This document shows, one piece after another, positions 62,641 to 64,000 of a stretch of 64,000 nt of DNA. Location of the stretch: positions 11,937,024-12,001,023 of the forward strand of contig NC_044576.1 of assembly GCF_901933205.1 (NCBI RefSeq), written 5' to 3'. A program made the translations under genes and the position numbers. Under the pieces are notes generated by a model that was not told the DNA's origin, did not search any database, and was given only the letters and a program-made list of their open reading frames with translations. This DNA is from Camarhynchus parvulus (Eukaryota > Chordata > Aves > Passeriformes > Thraupidae). Position 1 is the stretch's first letter. Each line of letters starts with the position of its first letter.

Positions 62641-62700
62641 AGGCAAATCCTCTTTCCCAACTGATTTGCAGCTCTACTCGGGTATTTTTAAATATATAAT
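62591..62700 (-). promoter_or_regulatory. Candidate minus-strand promoter and first exon
   Basis: On the minus strand a TATATATT/TTTAAAA sequence (plus 62685-62698) is followed about 30 bases later by the expected start region near 62660. About 70 bases further on is a very good 5' splice site, CCGTAG|GTAAGTTT, with the exon ending at 62591. No ATG-started frame spans the candidate first exon, so a non-coding or 5'-untranslated exon is most likely. It would produce a transcript running left into the gene-poor region; exon-like signals there, such as 12656-12698, could belong to it. This is inference from signals only. Confidence 0.35.
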
Positions 62701-62786
62701 TTTGTTTATTCCCCTCCTTTCTTCCTTCTCCCCCTGCTTTCTTTTTTCTTCCTTCCCCCCCCCCTTTTTTTTCCCCTTGCCCACAG

Positions 62787-62814
62787 ACAGTGAAAAGGAG
62801 CTCAATGTTAGTGG
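62787..62814 (+). other. 28-nt plus-strand exon candidate
   Basis: A long pyrimidine tract (about 62707-62780, with C and T homopolymers) ends in TTGCCCACAG (AG at 62785-62786), followed by 28 bases and a near-perfect donor GG|GTGAGTAAGT (GT at 62815). One frame reads DSEKELNVS. Its length is not a multiple of three, so it would shift frame if coding; a 5'-untranslated exon is equally possible. It lies just right of the CpG island, as expected for an early exon of a plus-strand gene. Confidence 0.35.
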
Positions 62815-63003
62815 GTGAGTAAGTGAATCAACTAGCAGAGAGCACAGCAAGTTGAAGTGTCAAATTACATTGGCTATTCTATTACCAAAGGGCCATGCTT
62901 TGTGGCTGCTGGCAAAATCTGTCCCAGATTCCTATCTGAAAGGGAGCTGCCTCCTACAGGGATGTTCTTCCCCTCGCCCTCTCCCTTCCCCTCTCTCCCC
63001 GCA

Positions 63004-63017
63004 ACACACACACACAC
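63004..63017. repeat. Short (CA)n microsatellite
   Basis: About seven CA units following a pyrimidine-rich stretch. Confidence 0.8.
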
Positions 63018-63269
63018 CCAAATCAAACCAAGTTAAAAATCTTAGATACGAGTTAAAATACAAATATTGTCTTACAGTGTCTTTTAAGGCGGGGATTCTC
63101 GTTTTAGTCCTCCTGAATACCAAGCACTCGGAAACCCTTCCACTCTGGAAACTGAAAGCTGGAGAATATGTATATTCCCTTCGGTGTTTTTGTATTATTA
63201 AATAGGGGAAAACCACCCTGGACCCAACACACTCTCAAGCATGAGGTGTCTCCGTCTCTGTCGTCTTCA

Positions 63270-63620
63270 CGAGGGAATTTTTACGGGCATGGAAGGAACT
63301 ACCGGGCGGGCAGGGGGATTACACGGGAACGCCGAGACATCCCGCCGCTCCGTTATTGCACTTTAGCCCCCCACCCCCCTCCATTAATTGCCAGCACCCC
63401 TACCCTCGGGGCCGCTGTTATTTTCAGAGCCCGGAGCTCCCGCCACCCAGGTAGGAGGGGGGTTCTCCCGGGGGTCCCCGCTCAGCCGGGGAAGCCGGGC
63501 GGGCGGCGGTGCCCGGCGGGGCGGGCCCGGGAGGCGGCCCCGCCGCGGGGGGGGCGGTCAGGGGCCGGGGCCCCCCCGCCGCCCGGAGCGCGGCACCCGG
63601 CGCTAACAATAGGGCGTGTT
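63270..63620. promoter_or_regulatory. Second GC-rich CpG block
   Basis: A second CpG-dense segment peaks at 63460-63600, with runs of G and C able to form G-quadruplex or strong hairpin structures. It may be a separate promoter or part of the same 5' region. Most of its peak lies within the short intron candidate that follows. Confidence 0.6.
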
Positions 63621-63653
63621 TTTGTGCTGTTTTTCTTCCCCTGTGCTCCTTAG
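63451..63653 (+). other. Candidate short GC-rich intron
   Basis: A donor CACCCAG|GTAGGAG (GT at 63451-63452) and an acceptor with a long pyrimidine tract ending in CTCCTTAG (AG at 63652-63653) enclose 203 bases. The exon upstream would end at 63450; it may start at an acceptor TATTTTCAG ending at 63427, or be a first exon. Short GC-rich introns are common in bird genes. The signals fit well, but splicing is not proven. Confidence 0.35.
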
Positions 63654-63800
63654 GAAATCCAGCCCGATTTCCAGGGAGAAAAGAAGAAGAAACCGTCCTT
63701 GTCTGACGAGCCCCAATCTGCTAAAAAACATCTCCCTCGACTTCTCTTCCCCTTGATAAAACACTTCCAGGACAATCAATATTTTATGATGAGTTGTTAA
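63654..63800 (+). CDS. Candidate exon with a 48-codon open frame, gene unidentified
   Basis: Directly after the acceptor at 63653 the frame EIQPDFQGEKKKKPSLSDEP continues without a stop to TAA at 63798-63800. It has a lysine cluster near the start and ends QDNQYFMMSC. The bases downstream remain complex and motif-rich. This could be a real (possibly alternative terminal) coding exon, or a 5'-untranslated exon of a plus-strand gene whose start codon lies beyond the window, in which case the open frame is accidental. I do not recognise the peptide. No start codon joins it inside the window with confidence. Confidence 0.25.
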   Translation, partial: EIQPDFQGEKKKKPSLSDEPQSAKKHLPRLLFPLIKHFQDNQYFMMSC

Positions 63801-63960
63801 TAAGCCTAATATATTCATCCCTGCTCCAACGGGGCTTGTTAGATTATGCAATTAAGATAAGCAATTTAAACAGCACTGTGTAGCTTCTCGCTGGTCACAT
63901 TCGTCTTGTTGTTGGAGGAGGAGAACGATCGGGACTGTAAAGGGATGTCGGATCGCTCGG
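63760..63960. promoter_or_regulatory. Candidate conserved non-coding block or 5' UTR
   Basis: This segment has AT-rich homeodomain-like cores (TTAATAAG, GCAATTAAG), a GATAAG core and then a CpG-containing stretch with GATCG repeated at 63927 and 63952. It sits just downstream of the exon candidate and close to the CpG blocks, so it may be a 5' UTR or a promoter-proximal enhancer. Conservation is suspected from its look only. Confidence 0.3.
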
Positions 63961-64000
63961 GGAAGGGGAAGATTATCTATTTTTTTTCATATTTTTTTCA

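Noticed and set aside
1..64000. CRISPR arrays, operons, prokaryotic promoters, phage or plasmid features
   Set aside because: No spaced direct repeats, gene clusters or ribosome-binding-site-linked frames; composition and repeats are those of a vertebrate genome.

Overview
This window reads as non-coding vertebrate DNA, most likely from a bird and probably a songbird. The main evidence is a CR1 LINE fragment with the avian-type 3' end at about 31.4-32.7 kb, ending in tandem 8-bp repeats of the ATTCTGTG type. Two ERV-derived solo LTRs also resemble families I remember from passerine genomes. There is no dense gene packing, no operon structure, no long intact ORF with a recognisable domain, and long AT-rich stretches dominate. 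The species cannot be fixed from sequence alone.

Layout. From 1 to about 1.6 kb the only coding-like signal is a possible terminal exon (1416-1587) that ends in a stop and is followed by an ATTAAA poly(A) signal. From 1.6 to 61 kb the sequence is AT-rich and gene-poor. It holds a few blocks with dense transcription-factor-like motifs: 3.4-3.95 kb with two POU octamers, 6.56-6.86 kb with CRE and AP-1 sites, and 7.43-7.6 kb with a palindrome and a homeodomain core. It also holds isolated splice-like exon candidates, low-complexity tracts, short tandem duplications, two small GC/CpG patches (39.0-39.5 and 45.3-45.6 kb), the CR1 element with a nested LTR, and a second LTR at 57.45-57.73 kb.

The right end (61.2-64.0 kb) is different. 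It contains a large GC-rich CpG island, then splice-like signals on both strands: a minus-strand TATA and donor near 62.6-62.7 kb, a plus-strand 28-nt exon candidate at 62787-62814, a short GC-rich intron candidate at 63451-63653, and an open 48-codon exon candidate from 63654. The simplest reading is a promoter region with the 5' end of a plus-strand gene that continues beyond the window, perhaps with a divergent minus-strand non-coding RNA. The ~60 kb to its left would then be a regulatory landscape. I could not identify the gene.

I found no undescribed defence, metabolic or mobile system. The best leads are the bidirectional CpG-island promoter, the unassigned coding-like exon near 1.4 kb, the strong minus-strand exon candidate at 12.7 kb and the nested transposon. 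Statements about conservation are inferences, because no alignment could be run.
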